The position numbers were made by a program, and so were the translations under genes. A DNA stretch of 64,000 bases. Source: Pyrocephalus nanus (taxonomy: Eukaryota > Chordata > Aves > Passeriformes > Tyrannidae). The stretch is from positions 1,751,001 through 1,815,000 of the forward strand of contig CM076279.1 in NCBI GenBank assembly GCA_038380795.1, in the 5' to 3' direction. The notes under the pieces are model-generated. The model saw nothing but the letters and a program-made list of their open reading frames with translations. It had not been told where the DNA came from and did not search any database. Shown here piece by piece: positions 35,466-47,317 of the stretch. Position 1 is the first letter of the stretch. Each line of letters begins with the position of its first letter.

Positions 35466-35560
35466 AGAATCACAGAATCATTAAGGTTGGAAAAGATCTC
35501 CAGGATCATCAGGTCCAGCTTTCCATTGTATCCCACCGTGCCCACTGAACCACACAAAAC
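35466..35560 (-). mobile_element. CR1 LINE 3' end, left half of head-to-head pair
   Basis: 'gaatcacagaatcattaagg' then 'ttggaaaagatctccaggat' and 'catcaggtccagct' is the complement of a CR1 3' tail of the older 'aggttggaaaagacctc' subfamily. It ends before 35605, where a second tail of opposite orientation begins. Confidence 0.8.
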
Positions 35561-35600
35561 CTGCTCCAGGTCAAGGCTCCATTTTGCACATTACTGGAGC

Positions 35601-35671
35601 TTGTGCAGGGGGTTGGACTAGATGACCTTTGAAGGTCACTTGCACCCCAAACTATTCCATGATTCTATGAT
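35601..35671 (+). mobile_element. CR1 LINE 3' end, right half of head-to-head pair
   Basis: 'gggggttggactagatgacc', 'tttgaaggtcacttgcaccc' and 'attccatgattctatga' are the CR1 terminal 70 bp in plus orientation. The copy is extremely 5'-truncated. Confidence 0.85.
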
Positions 35672-36712
35672 TATACTCTATTTCCTTGCAGGGATCTGTC
35701 TGTCCTTCGTGTCACATCATTGCCCTTTGTGACAAGATAGGTTTTGGACTCCAACCTGAGATATGGTGGAACACTGAGCCCCACCTGAGCATCAGTGGAT
35801 GTTTTATTTCAGTGTTACACAACAGGCCACCTGTGTTTGAAGGGAAGGGCATCTCCATCACTTCCAAAGGGGCAGTAAATGCAGCAGCAAAGCCGGGAAG
35901 GGACAAGGTGGAGGCTTTGAGGTTGTGCACAAGCTCCAGTCCATGGACATCCTCTGCTTTATGGGACTGCACAAACCCCAGGGAGTGTTCCAGGGGTGAC
36001 CTCAGCCACCCCAGACACACTTGTGAGTCCAGGTTACAGCTGACTGGAAGCCTGAGGTTTTACTGGCCCAGAGCCAGTTTGAAACCCACTCCAGCCACCC
36101 CAGGATTTTATAACATTGTAAAGCCAGTATTGTTTCAAACATTTCAAAAATTCTCCACACAGGCTGGCAGCCTTCCAAAACCCTCTTAAATGAGCCAAAA
36201 CTATCAGCAGCCACCCACCTTCCTGTCCATTATCCTCTGATTGATGACATTCCACCAAGAGGGTCCGACAGGCAGAATCTCTCTGCTGCAGGACCTCGGT
36301 GTAAATATGATCTGGGAGACCTGTAAACTGTCTGCATGGTTTGCAGCTGGGTTTTATGGGGGTGTCTCTCTGACATGTGCTGACCATGCAGGAGAGGGCT
36401 CCCGTGGGGTGGAGAGAGACCAGGGTTTGCAGCTTCTTGTAAAACCTTCCTGAGACAGAGCAGGAGAAACCAAATCCCACTGGAGGTGGGACACTCTTGT
36501 TCCTGGGATTGGTTCTGTGCTCTTGATCCTGTCCCCTGGTACCTCCCTTCAGCCAGAAGAACAACCATAACAAATAACTAAGAGCCAGCTCCTCAGTTGG
36601 GATTAATTGTTGAATTGGCTCCATTAGGAAAAAGAACATCAATGTTTATTTATAGGTGTTGTAGATGCAACACATAGATGATAATTAATTAAAGGATTAC
36701 TGTGATTTAATG
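35672..36712. other. Unique non-coding stretch between CR1 copies
   Basis: Frames of 167 codons (plus, 35686-36189) and 202 codons (minus, 36034-36642) are the longest nearby. They overlap on opposite strands, lack domains and show no splice or promoter context. I regard both as chance. Confidence 0.5.
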
Positions 36713-36818
36713 AGGGTGGGGAGGCCCTGGCACAGGTTGCCCAGAGAAGCTGTGGCTGCCCCTGGATCCTTGGAGGTGTCCAAGGCCAGTTTGGAGCAAC
36801 CTGGGCTAGTGGAAGGTA
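36713..36818 (+). mobile_element. CR1 LINE fragment truncated at its 3' side
   Basis: 'agggtggggaggccctggca', 'caggttgcccagagaagctg', 'tggctgcccctggatccttg' and 'gcaacctgggctagtggaag' are canonical CR1. The match stops at 'ggaaggt', before the 3' terminal segment and octamer tail. The missing 3' end means later deletion or insertion rather than ordinary 5' truncation. Confidence 0.93.
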
Positions 36819-39800
36819 CAAGTGTACTTGAATCTGTGTTTCTATACACCTATTCATCCTCATGTCTGTGTCAATACATTGAAAAGGTGTCTATAGAGGC
36901 ACAACATCTGATTTTTGAGAAGCTTTATTTCCATGAGGAGCTTCAGAGCACATTTTCCCTCAGCAGTGACTCATGGTTCTGACTCTCCTTTTTTTTTTTT
37001 TCTCTTACTCCTTAATCCAAGAAAGTCTGACTAAGTCAGCTCTGCCACGTCCCAAGTGTAGCAGGGATTCCTCACAGGCCTTGATGCAAACAGAACTAGT
37101 AATTCTTCTCCGAAATAGCAAGCCCTGGCTATTTGTGGGCTCCTGCTTTACGCAATGATGACCTTGGCTGAGGCAACCCAAATGGAAAGGGCCACTTCAC
37201 ATGGAGTCAACGCCGCTGTGGTAAATAAAGGCAGCGCCAGGAAGGCCCAATTTCAACATGTCCTGGCAGATGAGGCAGAGCTGGGCAGGGGCACTGGGCT
37301 GTGTTTTCTTAGCAGCAGTCTGGGAACCTCATGGCACTATGTCATAGTGAGACAGGCCAGTTTTGTGTCTCAGCTGGTTGTTTTGATCGATTTTTTTTTT
37401 TCCCCCTGAACATGCAGACCCTTCTAATGTTCTCCACAGGAAAGCTGGAGTGAAGCTGATGGGCTACAGAGATAGGCTGGCAGCAGAATAACAGGTTTTT
37501 GTCAATGGCCCAGGTTTTAATATAACTTGAGAGGATTTTTGGATATTGACTGAAAAACAAATTGGGAAAAAAAATATGGAGAGCCCCTATCAGCACTTCA
37601 ACTTGGCATTAAGAAATGCTCGAGTGAGACTGGTGGTAGACCAGGATTTACCCTCACACATATCATTTTAGACAGCAAGAGTCAAATAAGGTGAATACTT
37701 ACAGCCAGGAAGCCCAATTACATGTGTTCGTGCTTCCCAATCTTATCTCAGTGAAAGTCAAACAAAATATAGCTCAGATTCGTGAAAAAGGGTTGTTTAC
37801 CCTCACATGGAACAGCAGTGACCATTTTCCTATTGGATGTGCCCATCCTCTCAAGGCAGGGATACTTTCATCCCAGATCCTTATGTGAGGTAAAAGTGAA
37901 TCTCTTAATGAATCTACCATAGCTTAATTACTTCATTGCTCTTCCTCTCTGTCTTCTCCCACATCTGTTTACTGAGTGGCTTCTTCCCTTCCCGGGCTGT
38001 ATTCTCATTAGCATAGGAAATAAAGGTTTATTGGCAGGAATACCATCTCAGAAACACACTGTGGGTATCCAAGCTGACTGTTCCTCCCTGGGTTCTCAGC
38101 CCTCTCCCATCAGGATGGTTTTGTTGAGGTGGTATTGCCTCTCCTGGGTGTCCTCGGGAGCTCCACAGTGATGATGAATAAAACAACTGTGGCCAGACTG
38201 CAATAAAATAATTGCTCCATTTTATATGAGTAAGAGAATGGGCAGGAGACCTGAAACAAAAACCTGCCTGTGACTTGGGCTCCGTGGTTGAGAGGCTGGT
38301 ATGAAAAAGAACAAAGATGTCAGAGTGGGAAGGGGGTTTTGGGGGAAAAAAACCCCAGCAGGCCAGCCCAGTACATTGTGGTTTATAACAAGCAATTGGG
38401 AGTCTCCATCCCCATCCAGCCAAGTACGTGGAAGATCTGAATTTCTAATTTACCAACTGCATGTTGTGTTTTATGGGACCCAGGGAGTTTTTATGGATGG
38501 CTGGGAAGTTGATTGTCGAGCTGTTGTTTCGGGAGCCCTCCGAAAATCCGGGGCTCCTTGGAGAGCCGAGGGGGAGATGCCAACCTCCAGCTCTTGTTTT
38601 GGCTCTTGCTCTGCTGCTGCAGGTCACCAGTGGCACTGGCTGATTTCACCTTTCAGGTGTGCTGCAGCTCTCCCAGTGCTGCTCTGCTGAGCACCATTTA
38701 ACTCTTAGTTTGCAGTGGGAAGGTTGAGCTTTGCCCAGTTTATTGGAATATTTACTGAATTGCCCACTCAGCGTGTGCAGGGTGAAGCAGAAATGCTCAC
38801 AAAAATTTGGACTGTGGAGATGAGAGGCAACCTGTGGTGACAGACAGGGTTGTAGGAGATCAATCCTCCTGCTGTGACACAACACTCAAAGAACAGCCAG
38901 AGAGCATTTCTTCAAATCCCAACATCCTAGCCCGAATCCACCGGGTTTTTTTGACACAATGAGATCCCCTGTGTGGGTGCAGCCCCGTGTTTTCATGATG
39001 ACACTCGCTCAGGGAAATGCCTTTTGTGCCCTGCTGTCCCCAGGGCTGTCCCCTTGCTCCTCCTGTATCATCTGAGGTTCCCTCAGCCTCTCCCCGTCCA
39101 GGAAGAGCCAGGAGGGGGGAAATCCAGAGCAACCCCATTGTTTGATAATCCCAAGTTTATTTACAGAGGGAGAGAAGCTGACTTCTCACATCCATTGCTT
39201 TGCCAAGAGGAAAATGCAGATTTGATGTTGCCAGCGAATGTTGGGCCAGGGAGCATTTAGCACTGGGACCTGCCTTGACATGGAGTCCTCACTGTATTTG
39301 GGGTGTAGCTGTTTTGCAATCCTGCTGCTGTTGTTCTGAAAAGCTCTTTGAAAGTCCCTAAAAGATGCTTTACTCCTGTGTCCCCCTTTTTTGTCTCATT
39401 TTTAGCAGTGACACGCTCTTCTGATGTATTAACACACGCAGCATTCCTAGGACAAATATCACTGCTGGTTATTCACTGACTTTCCAATCAAGGGGCAAAG
39501 CCCAGACTGTTCCCTTAAAGTCACTGTCATGTTGCCACTGTCCCAATCCAGCTTTTACTATGGATATACCTGCTATTTTAGATATTTTGAATTTTGGGCA
39601 TAAACCCCTGAAATTTGACAGTTTTAGGTGAGCATATCAAATTTTTCTGCAGGATTTGATCTAAGAGTCAGATCCAGTTCAGTATCTCAGTGCCAGACAG
39701 GTAAGAGTCAGTGCCCTCAGATTCACCCAAAAATGGAAATAAATAAAAAGAAATAAACAAGAAGTGCAGGAATTGAAGGGGTAGAAAAAAGTCCTAATTT

Positions 39801-40484
39801 CTTGCCCCTTGCTTTTTGGAGTTTTAAAGACTTCCTGAAGTGAGTGGCAAATGCTTTTTCCAGCATTTCTTCCCGGGACAGGCCGGGTTTGGTGGGGGAA
39901 TTATGAAGTGTGTGGTGCAGTGATGAGAGGCAGGGCACAGTTCCTGGTGGTAATTCCAGGGGTGTAACGGGGGCTAAAACCAGGACAGCCCCCACCCCGT
40001 GTCCCCCAGGCTCGGGGGGAGCACAGAGCCAGCAGCACATCAGGCAGCACCCGATGGATCAGCTGGGATTGCTCCCTGTTCTCCGGGGTAGCCGAGGCCT
40101 GGAACAGCCTCGGGATGTTGGCTCAGGACCCAGGGTGGGGAGCTGAGATGGTGGAGCTGGTGGAGCTCACAGGACATTGGGAAAGTTGTCCAGACTGGTG
40201 GGAGAGGGTAGGGGGGAGAGGAGCCGGCGGCGTGCCCGACTCAGGACTCTCCAAATCGGAATTTTAGCAGGTATTTTGACGTCAGGTTTTCCGTGTTCTG
40301 GTTCAAACAATTCCTGAATGTGTGGTCCAGAGAGTTCTGACCTCATGCAGGGCATGCTGGTTCATCCAAACCCTCCTCTTGCCCTGGTCTGCTCAGGAGT
40401 CCCTTTCCCCACAGGGCAGTGTTTCCCTCTGGAGAATACACAAAGAATATTCTCGTAGAAAGCCGATTCCACCTCTTTTTGGAA
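36819..40484. other. Unique non-coding stretch
   Basis: 37140-37380 is a complex unique block with several CpGs, overlapping an 84-codon plus-strand frame (37155-37409). 38510-38580 and 40225-40245 are small CpG-containing patches ('gccggcggcgtgcccgac'). No recognisable gene. Confidence 0.45.
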
Positions 40485-40505
40485 AAAAAAAAAAAAAAAA
40501 AAAAA
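40485..40505. repeat. Poly(A) tract, A21
   Basis: Twenty-one consecutive A residues. No retroposed body is recognisable on its 5' side. Confidence 0.95.
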
Positions 40506-43500
40506 TCCTGCCTTTCTTTCTCCTTCACAGCAGGAATCCCTTCCTGTAAACACAAGGCAGCCCTGTCGAAACACTGGTAATGAGATTGGAACTATTTTCT
40601 TTGGATGTTTCACCCCTCGCCCCCTTCTTTGTGGATAGTGGTTAAAGTGATAATGAGTAAATCCTGGGATCCATCCAGAAATGCTCCAGCACTGGCATGG
40701 CACGCAGAGACACAAGAAGTGCATGTGCACAGGTTGTCAGCACCCCACTTTTTAACCAAAACCAGTGGTGGGGACCCCCTGCCAGAGCCTGTGAATGTGG
40801 AGTTAGAGGGGAGAGCATTAAATGGGGATGATCTTACATTTACACAGTGCTTTTCATCCCACAGGAACCCAGCTCCCAGGAAGCCCCTGCAGGGCTGGCT
40901 CCTGGGTAACCACTTTGGGACAGCTTAGGACAGGAAGTGAAGGATCCTAAATCCACTGGAAACGCAGGAAAACTCAAAGATGCCCCAAAATAACTTGTTT
41001 ACAGGACTAAAAAAAGCCCGCAGAACGTGCAGGGGATCGTTTCCAGAGCGTGCAGGGGATCATTTCTGTGACAGAGGAACTCCAGGGAAGATCAAAATAA
41101 CGTTGTAGGAGCAGAAAGCAGAGAGGGAATGAGGGCATTTTTTCCAGGCCTGGTTGGATGTGCTGACTTTACTGGCCATGCAGAGGAGCTCGAAAGGCTC
41201 GTGCGAGGACACTTTCCATTTGCAACGTTCATTTACTCATAAATCCTCCAGCACAGCACCCAAGGCCAGCTCGGTGCCATTCCCTCGTGTCAGATGTTCC
41301 TGAGGCTCCAAACAACCCAGGTTTTGGTGGGGGTCATGGAAGGGATCCTAGTTTTTTAGTGGGAAAGAGGCCAGGGAGGAGCACTGAGGAGGGTAATGGG
41401 ATCAGTTATTAGCTCAGACTTTGCTCTGCCCGTTCCTTAAATCACTTCTAAACAGCACATTTTGGGATAGTTTAATGAACTATTTATTTCTTCATCGATT
41501 CCTCTTCAAATAAATTTTAAGGAACGAGATGGAAGTTGATATTTTTCCTTCTCTTATCCTCTTATAAATTTATAGGAACATCTTGATTTTCTGTGGCACC
41601 CCAGAGAACAGACTCTCCATTCCTATTTATCATTAGGCTTCATCACTTTATTGGAAAAAACTCCCCGTTCCCTCCCTGCTCCTCCCCTTCTTTTTTCTTA
41701 AGGAAACTTAGACACATAAAAGCAAAACAGAGAAGCAAAGCAAAGCACACTCAGCACTAATTTGGCAAGAGGGGAAACACACTAAACCAGATTTTATTGT
41801 TTAAAACTGAGCCCGAAGTTTTCCCTCTATAAAACAACAAACCTCCCTGACATTTGTTGGAGTCGCTGGGAGCGACTGGATCATGTGTTCCATTGCACAG
41901 GGGCCAGGCAATTGGATCTCTGCAGGTTTGTCAGACAAAGCCCTGCTCCAGGAGAGCTCTCAGGGAACCAGGGCTCTGATTTCCACTTAGGGCTCTGGGG
42001 GTGCCACCCCCAGAGCTGCCCCGGGGATTTAAATGTCAAATTCGAGTTAAAATGACCCTGGAAAGAGCATCCTCTGGAGAGGGTTTGGAACTTCTGGCCT
42101 GCAGATTCCTGTTGTATAAGAAGGATTTGCTCAGTGGAGAAAAGCTTTGATCTACTGGAGGTGTGAAAAATTACTGAGGGGGATCCTCTGCTGCTGAAAA
42201 TCGGCATCTTTTGCTCACTTTTAATGGAAACAAGATGCTTTTTAGCAGCAAAGTGTGAAAACCACTGTCTTTTTGCTTCCTGGCAAAGGAAGAGCCTCGT
42301 GGAAGCCACACAGCCCAGAGCTCCAAATGGCTTTGGTTGAAGTTGCCCAGAATCTCTTTCCTTTTGCAAAGTTTGGATTTCAGGTAACAAAAGAACTCCC
42401 AGATCCAAACCAAGGGGCTGATTGTGGCATCTAAGTCAGGGTGCTGTGTTCATTTCAACCAAGTTCCCAGTCCTTCACCCCTTCCCCACGTCCCTGCTTG
42501 TTTTCTCCTGTCCCACCTCTGAAGTTCCTTTGGGTTTTTCATTTCCCCAGGGGTCTTCAATAAGGAGGGGACCCTCACCATGGAGGTGGTGAACATCCAT
42601 GCCATCCTTCCCTATAATCTGTTATTTCTGTAATTTTTGAGGGAAGAAACGAACATCCCAGATCTCTTATCACAAGAAACATTTTTTGTTTGTTTGTTTG
42701 TTTTTTTCACTACATGGCCCTCGCCAGGACCAAGCTGAGGGTCAGGTGGAGTCACTCTAGTGTGGGAAATGTTAAAATGGAACTATTTTAATTTGTTTAT
42801 TAATTTTGGATTGATAAAACAAAAAATCTGGTTTGTAAAAATAAAATGTTTTGTGAATAGAAGGATTTAAAAAATTGGTTGTGTTTTTTTAAAAATTTCA
42901 TTTATAAAGTAGAACAGTGTTTAAATTTTGAGCCTCCAGTGCAGTTCAGGACCAAGGCAAGTTTTGCATCTCTAAAGTCATTTGGGAGCAGAACTGGCTG
43001 CAGGTCTGGGGGTTTTTCATCTGAACATCCCCACTGAAAGCACTTTAATGTGGTTGACTTTGTACCTGAGCATTTCATAACCAGAGCAGAAGTGCAGATA
43101 TCTGACCCATGGCAGAACTGGAGTCTGTTTTCTTCCCTCATGTCCATGAAGTGCAGTAGCAAGAAGATTGATTTGGCACCTAAATTCCAGCCTGAGTTTG
43201 GAAATTTGATGTTCCCTCTGTTTCATTTTCTTCTTTCTGTGCCATATAAATAGTTCCTCTCCCCTCCTGGATTCCCATCCTGCAAAATGCAAGTGTTTGC
43301 ACAGGAGTCTTGTGAAAGGAAAGGGGCTAAGAACTCCACAGGTCCTCAGGTGGTGTTGTGACACAGGAATGCATGTCCTGGAAACCTCAGGTGGCCAGAC
43401 AGAAAGGGCCCCTGGGACAACAAGATCCTCAGGAAGCTCCTTCAGCTCAAATAAACACTCCAAGGCAGTTGCTTGGACACCCTGTTGCAAACCTGCAAAA

Positions 43501-43890
43501 CAAGGGTGGAAACCTCGTGAGCTACTACTCCCTGCTCAGGTTAGAAATAGGAAATTCTGGTTCACAGTCTTACTGCTCTGCTCCTCATGACCATGACTCA
43601 GGAGAGCAGTGTGTGCAGCAGAAAAACCCATCAAATGGAGAAAGCCAGGCTGGACAACCTAACCAACAAAGGAGTTTAGTTTTGAGGTGTTCAGGGATGG
43701 ACTCTGGCATAAATCTTGGAGGCTGAGGCACGGAGTGAAGCTTCCCTGCTGAAAACCTGCACTGGTTTCTCCCTTATCACATTTGCCCTTTATTTTTTAA
43801 GCCCTCCAGGATTGTGTTGCTGGGCCGTGTCTGGAGCAGAAGGTGGGACCTCCATTGCTGCTCAGTCTTTCTAGGAAAAAGGGAACTGTA
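40506..43890. other. Unique non-coding stretch
   Basis: Holds a 23-bp tandem duplication at 41022-41067, a TTTG run at 42686-42706 and AT-rich DNA at 42770-42910. The minus-strand frames of 175 codons (41881-42408) and 157 codons (43017-43490) show no domain. Confidence 0.5.
41022..41067. repeat. Tandem duplication, 23 bp x 2
   Basis: Copy 1 (41022-41044) and copy 2 (41045-41067) share 20 of 23 bases around the core GTGCAGGGGATC. They abut without a spacer. Confidence 0.9.
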
Positions 43891-43899
43891 TGAAAACAT

Positions 43900-43990
43900 T
43901 TGGATCCCTAATTGGCCTCATTAAAGACTCTGGCCATCTGGACCTCACTCATTCTAATTAGTCATCAATGGGGCGGTGATTAGATCATAA
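43900..43990. promoter_or_regulatory. Enhancer-like block with homeodomain-type sites
   Basis: 'ctaattggcctcattaaaga', 'cattctaattagtcatcaat' and 'gcggtgattagatcataaaa' pack TAATTA, ATCAAT and TGATTAGAT words into 90 bp. This suits HOX/PBX/MEIS-type binding. It is one of the stronger textural enhancer candidates, but conservation is unknown. Confidence 0.28.
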
Positions 43991-45793
43991 AATAAAGGGA
44001 AAAAAGCCACCTCCACTCTCTCAGCGCTGCCTTTACTCAGCCCTTACACACCAGGCTGCCTCCTTTGCTCTCAGGCTGGAGGGGGGGATGTGTTCCCACC
44101 CAGCAGCCACCTCATCCACCCCTGGTTTGGGGCCAGCAGCTCGTTTTTGGCAGGGCCCCTCCACCTCAGCCCGTAAGCGGTGGCAGTTCGGAGAGGCTGG
44201 AACTAAATATGGCAAAGGAATCGGGAACATGTGATTACCCCGCCCTTCCCTTGTGAGCCAGCCTGGGATCCGCGGCTCCAAATGTCATTCCTGTGCAGAA
44301 AACCTTGGATTAGCGCATGGAGAAGGCTTCCAGTCGTTGCTGAAGCACTGCTAAAGTTTCAGGGCCGTTGACTGGCACCCCTTTGTTTCCAGGCAGGTCC
44401 CCCTCTGGTCACTGGGCCTTGGTGCCCAAGGGCAGCTCAGGAGGAGTGGAGGGAAATGAACTGAATGACTCCTGCTGCTTCTTTTAGGATTCCCACACTC
44501 ACATGTTCCATGTGCTGCTTTTGACTCACCCAGTTTACTCCCAGTTAGAATGACCAGGACGCTTCTCCGCGATGGAGCCTCCCTGTGTTTGCCCATCCTG
44601 GAACAGGACAAGCCAAAACAACCACAGAAACCACAAAAAGGTGGCTCAACAAGCCCAAATAAGAGAGCTTGAAGCACAACATGGTTTGCAGCAGTGGATG
44701 GGCAGAGCAAAATTGCAGTAATCTGTTCCTTCATCAGATGATTCTTCAGGGGATGAATCAGATGTGGGTGGTCTTAAAAGACGAGGACCTTCCAAGGTCG
44801 TGCTCCCCAATCTGTCACATCATTCCCACAACCTCTGTGCCTCCCTAAAAATCTCACCTTCCTTCTCCCACCTTAACTGAAGCTCCTTATCCCTGCTCTT
44901 GGACAGTCAGATCCTGAAAATTCCGTGTTTAGGGACTGTACCTGCAAATATCGATGTGATGTGTGCAGATGAAGAGAGATCTACTGGCTGATTTTTAGGA
45001 GAACTAAATGTCACAGTTTTGGACAGATCATGGTGGGACTTAATGAGCCTGAGCTACAATGACCTGGTTGGGTCCAGAACATTCCCCTAAAATTAGTGAC
45101 AGCAGGATCCAAACCCATAGCCTGGCTATAAAAGAAGTTGGAGGCAGGCTGTTGAACCAGCAGAAAGCTGCCTCAGCCACCCCATGTATTTGACAGTTAA
45201 TCTTGTATCTGTGTTGAGGAAAAATACCCCTCAAAACTAGTTTTTATTGGGCCAGCAAAGGCACTGGGCTCTGGACACCTTATTAATAATATTCTTCTGC
45301 AGGAGGGGGACGCAGTTCTTTATAAAGATTTATTAATAGCCATTATTATTTTCACAGAAGCTTTAATGTGCAGTAAAAGACCTATAAAGACAAGCAACCA
45401 AAGGAACTCTTCGATTTCACGCCGATCTGCACTAAAAAAATACCAGTCTTTTTTTTTTCTTTTTTCTTTTTTTTTTGGTAGGTTTTTTTTTTATTCTTCA
45501 AATAATAATAATAAAACAAAGAGCTTTCAGGAGCAGCCCCAGCAGAAGGCTAATGTAAAGTGATATATTTGAGACCCAGGAGGATGGTGTAAGTTACTCT
45601 TGCCTCTGAGGCCTGTTTATTGTGTTTGTCTGGTTGCCCCGGGAACCAGCTCACGCCGTTTCACTTATTTTATAATGTTCCTGTAAATGTTAGGTAGGGC
45701 CTGGATTTATTATCCACTGTCAACACCTAAAATGGAACGCGCCGCTTAGTGTCGTTTCTTTGGCACGGGGCCTTCCCCTGCTCCCTCAGACCC

Positions 45794-45815
45794 AAAAAAA
45801 AAAAAAAAAAAAAAA
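45794..45815. repeat. Poly(A) tract, A22
   Basis: Twenty-two consecutive A residues, 45 bp left of a TG microsatellite. Confidence 0.95.
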
Positions 45816-45860
45816 GCCCTTTTTCCACAGGTCCGTGTGTGGGAGTGCGAGTTGCACACG

Positions 45861-45882
45861 TGTGTGTGTGTGTGTGTGTGTG
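45861..45882. repeat. (TG)11 dinucleotide microsatellite
   Basis: Eleven TG units preceded by 'gcacacg', so the alternating tract is slightly longer and has Z-DNA potential. Confidence 0.95.
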
Positions 45883-46605
45883 AATCTCCATCCCAATGCA
45901 GACACCCCAAACCCTTCCCAGCCTTTTTCCCCTGGGCTGGGTGGTGCCCACGCGGTGCTGAGGGAAGGGCTGGGAAGCACCCAGGGAGCTGCTGCGGGGT
46001 GGGATCTGTGACTCACGGTGCTTGTGTGATGGGAGTGTGCAGGGGCAGGGGGAGGGATGTTTACAGGGGGTGTTTATTATCCCGACAGCAGCAGCAGCAA
46101 TGTGGTGCCGGTGCTCCCGTCCCCAAGGGCTCTGGTAGTGTGGGATGATGAATCATCACAATTATTAGGGCTGCAGGGAGCTGCTTCCCTTCTCTCTCCT
46201 CTCCTCCCTGGTCCCTCAGCATGACGGAGCACATTTGGTTGCAGACTGGTGGTGGGTGTGAGGCTGAGTTTTTAATTTGCCTTTATTTTTCCCCCCCTTC
46301 CTTGGGTGGGACCTCCCAGACTGACACCCCACGTCTCGCTGAGGACACTTTTAACCTTTTCCATGTCCAAGTGCAGTCGGGATCCTGATCCTTGAAATGT
46401 GTGGGCCTGGATGTCCCCATCCTTTCCTTATTCCTGCTTGGAAGTGCAGCCTGAGCTCCCCTTCCATTTCCCTCTGGGGGGCTCTCACCCACCTCCCACT
46501 TTCCTTTACACTTGTGTCTCCTCCAGTGCCAGATGGGAGCTCCCACCTCCTCTCTGGTCCCCCATTGTTGTGCCAAGTGCCGTATCTTGTGGAATTTTTC
46601 TCATG

Positions 46606-46784
46606 GAAAGGGCTGGAACAGGCTGCCCAGGGAAATGGTGGAGTCACCACCCCTAAAAGTGTTCCAAAAATGCGTGGACATGGCACTTGAGGACACGGTT
46701 TAGTGGTGAACATGGTGGTGCTGCTGCATTGACTGTTTGACTCGATGATCCTTTCCAACATTAATGATTCCATGATTCTGTGAT
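46606..46784 (+). mobile_element. CR1 LINE 3' end, older subfamily
   Basis: 'gaaagggctggaacaggctg', 'cccagggaaatggtggagtc', 'accacccctaaaagtgttcc', 'ggacatggcacttgaggaca', 'tttgactcgatgatcctttc' and 'attccatgattctgtgat' follow the CR1 subfamily whose 3' UTR contains 'ggcacttcgggacatggttt'. It is a different subfamily from most copies in this window. Confidence 0.93.
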
Positions 46785-47297
46785 TTCCACCAGCTCTTCT
46801 TTGCCTTGTCCCCAACGTGATGGGTTTGTGCAATGATTTGGTGGGACTGCAAATGCCTCTCTTACCAAAAAAGAGTGAGGGAAGTTGGATTTGACAGTGC
46901 AAGGCTGCAGAGAGGGAATTTGTCTTCCAGCTGGAGTGAGTTAAGGGTGCTGAAGCTGCTTAGGAAATATTATAGGTTGGGATTCCTATTTCTTGTGTGA
47001 TGCTGAGTAGTTGAAATTGCAGTTCCCATATTATCAGTCTGTGAGGCAGAGCTGAGTGAAGCACAGTGAATTCACATTTCAGTGTGACCTGAGATCCTTG
47101 ACTGAAGCCTTCACCAGACACCCAGAGAGAATGGTTTGTACCTGGTTTGTGGGGGGGCTGGCCAGTAAAACAGGTAAAAAAGTGTTGCTTTGCTTCAGGC
47201 AAGAGGATGGATAGGTAATGGATTTTCACCTCTTGTTTGTATTTCTGATAGACACAGGAAAGCAAATACTGTGCACAGAGCCCTGGTTTTTTGTTTG

Positions 47298-47317
47298 TTT
47301 TTTTTTTTTTTTTTTTT
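47298..47317. repeat. Poly(T) tract, T20
   Basis: Twenty T residues following a TTTTTTGTTTG lead. Confidence 0.93.

Larger units (their letters stand above)
43991..46605. other. Unique non-coding stretch
   Basis: 45300-45740 contains T tracts, a short AAT run (45503-45515) and a CpG-bearing unique segment ('caccgtttcacttattttat'-like, 45650-45750). A22 and (TG)11 follow. No recognisable gene. Confidence 0.45.

Noticed and set aside
36034..36642. Longest frame in the window, 202 codons on the minus strand
   Set aside because: It overlaps a 167-codon frame on the other strand. There is no domain, signal peptide, promoter or splice context, and the composition looks like translated random DNA.
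41881..42408. 175-codon minus-strand frame
   Set aside because: No domain or conserved motif, and no splice-site or promoter context. Treated as chance.
46351..46902. 183-codon minus-strand frame
   Set aside because: It runs through the older CR1 3' end at 46606-46784, which is non-coding UTR. No reverse-transcriptase motif is present.
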